Positions 63,043 to 64,000 of a stretch of 64,000 nt of DNA are shown here, piece by piece. Position numbers and translations under genes: made by a program. Origin of the DNA: Paraferrimonas haliotis (GTDB lineage Bacteria > Pseudomonadota > Gammaproteobacteria > Enterobacterales > Shewanellaceae); NCBI RefSeq assembly GCF_002282895.1, contig NZ_NRRB01000003.1:372001-436000 (forward strand). The letters run 5' to 3'. Every line of letters starts with the position of its first letter. Position 1 is the first letter of the stretch. The notes beneath the pieces are model-generated. The model did no database searches, was not told the origin of the DNA, and was given only the letters and a program-made list of their open reading frames with translations.

Positions 63043-64000
63043 TATTGTTGTTCCAGTGTTTGCAGAGTTTGTTGATGGGGCGGATAGTTCATCGCACACC
63101 GATTAAAAAAGCGTTCAAAGCGACTGATGTCAACGGCAGCGGCTTGCGCCGGTGGCGGCTGTAACTCGTTAAATTGGCTAAAGAAACCAACGCCACACAG
63201 CAAATAATGCCAAGAGTTAGCCGAATAAAAACGCGTCATGTCTTGCTGATTTAAAATCGGCTCAATGTCTTGGTTGTTGTTCCAAGCTTCTAACACCGCC
63301 TGCAGCTTCGGCGACGCTTTGCTAATACTGGCTCGAGCTTGCTGCCAATAGTCACTGTCGTTGCGGCTGTTGGTTAAATAGTGGGTATGTATAAAGTCTT
63401 TTACGCTATCGAAACTGGCATTAGTTTGGCGGTTATAATCGTCTTTATCCTGCTCGCCTAAGCGCCCTTGTTTAAGGTAGTCAATGAAACGGTTAACAGC
63501 CTGCTGAGTCAGCGCCAATCCGGTAGCTTCTAAGGGTTCAATAAAGCCCTGCGACAACCCAATAGCCAACACATTTTTATGCCAATGCTTTTCAACCCGT
63601 CCCACTTTCATAGCAACGCTCTTTGGCTTAACTTCCTGTAATTGCTGATCATTAAGTCCCACGTGAGCCGCAAGCTCTGCAGCCGCTTGGTCAGCATTGA
63701 GGTGGCGACTGGAATATACGTAACCAACCCCAGTTCGACTTTGCAACGGTATTTGCCAGGCCCAACCGCAAGAAAGTGCGGTTGAAACCGTTTGGCAAGG
63801 CATAGGAGCCATTGCCGGTAAAGACAAGGTCACCGCAGCATCATTGAACAAAACGTCTTCATAGGATTGAAACGGTACGTTTAAAGCTTGTTGCAACAGC
63901 ATCGATTGAAAGCCACTGCAATCGACATAAAAATCGGCTTGATGTGGGTTGCCTTGGCTGTCGATTAACGATTCAATACCCCGTTGTTCGCAGGTCAACA
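63042..64000 (-). CDS. Second tryptophan halogenase-like protein (5' end beyond the window)
   Basis: This partial gene runs off the window edge; its N-terminal FAD-binding and lysine regions are not visible. The 318 codons present contain YVDCSGFQSMLLQQAL, the family WxWxIP motif as WAWQIP with LQSRTGVGYVYSSRHL after it, and GLSQGFIEPLEATGL. Helical C-terminal segments end QTLEQQ. Its stop codon overlaps the next halogenase start by one base, so both are translated together. The two proteins are only distantly similar, so this is an old tandem pair. Confidence 0.82.
   Translation of the reverse strand, partial: LTCEQRGIESLIDSQGNPHQADFYVDCSGFQSMLLQQALNVPFQSYEDVLFNDAAVTLSLPAMAPMPCQTVSTALSCGWAWQIPLQSRTGVGYVYSSRHLNADQAAAELAAHVGLNDQQLQEVKPKSVAMKVGRVEKHWHKNVLAIGLSQGFIEPLEATGLALTQQAVNRFIDYLKQGRLGEQDKDDYNRQTNASFDSVKDFIHTHYLTNSRNDSDYWQQARASISKASPKLQAVLEAWNNNQDIEPILNQQDMTRFYSANSWHYLLCGVGFFSQFNELQPPPAQAAAVDISRFERFFNRCAMNYPPHQQTLQTLEQQ

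Overview
The window is a gene-dense chromosomal stretch from a marine gammaproteobacterium, most likely an agar- or red-algal-polysaccharide-degrading member of the Alteromonadales. The grounds are the dnaX-ebfC-recR order, a Vibrio/Shewanella-type TonB2 system with TtpC and DUF3450 proteins, GlyGly-CTERM sorting, NrfA, and a 3,6-anhydro-L-galactose catabolic locus. The species cannot be named from the sequence. No rRNA, tRNA, CRISPR array, prophage or transposase was found.

Layout. 0-3 kb: rlmN and a lone pentahaem nitrite reductase, nrfA. 3-10 kb: a CNNM/CorC-type membrane protein, a DUF1707/LiaF-like protein, an overlapping three-gene operon (RND exporter, ferritin-like diiron protein, KAS III-like enzyme), a periplasmic TonB-C-domain protein and a GNAT. 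11-15.5 kb: a three-gene operon resembling the Campylobacter phosphoramidate (CDP-amidate) pathway: L-glutamine kinase-like protein, class I amidotransferase-like hydrolase and nucleotidyltransferase. The kinase gene carries a one-base frameshift. 15.5-21 kb: housekeeping genes recR, ebfC, dnaX (with an E. coli-like frameshift signal), apt, a ybaN-like gene and rsgA. 21-25.4 kb: a metal-handling island with hvfA-hvfB-hvfC (MNIO-modified, Cys-rich RiPP), dusC and two secreted Cys/His-rich proteins. 25.4-35.3 kb: proBA, a GlyGly-CTERM subtilase, a purine permease, leucyl aminopeptidase, pepD and a DksA-like zinc finger protein. 35.4-47.2 kb: outer-membrane and uptake functions (TonB-dependent receptor, DUF885 lipoprotein, six-gene TonB2 operon, porin). 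47.6-52.5 kb: dinG-like helicase, TSUP permease, priC, DUF2057 and acpH. 52.6-64 kb: the algal sugar locus.

The sugar locus holds two convergent operons meeting at a shared terminator. The forward operon encodes an anhydrogalactonate cycloisomerase-like enolase, a zinc dehydrogenase, an SDR and an aldehyde dehydrogenase. The reverse operon encodes KDG kinase, a GH117 neoagarooligosaccharide hydrolase, galT and galK. Together they can release 3,6-anhydro-L-galactose and D-galactose from neoagarobiose, feed the first into the Entner-Doudoroff pathway as KDPG and the second into the Leloir pathway. The same 12-base palindrome (ATTGTTAACAAT) lies upstream of both operons, and two tandem flavin-dependent halogenase-like genes follow.

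The points most worth a second look are the phosphoramidate-type operon and its frameshift, the MNIO/HvfA island with its neighbouring 31-cysteine secreted protein, and the RND-ferritin-KAS III operon. Next are the palindromic repeats coupled to a DnaA-box sequence at two distant loci.
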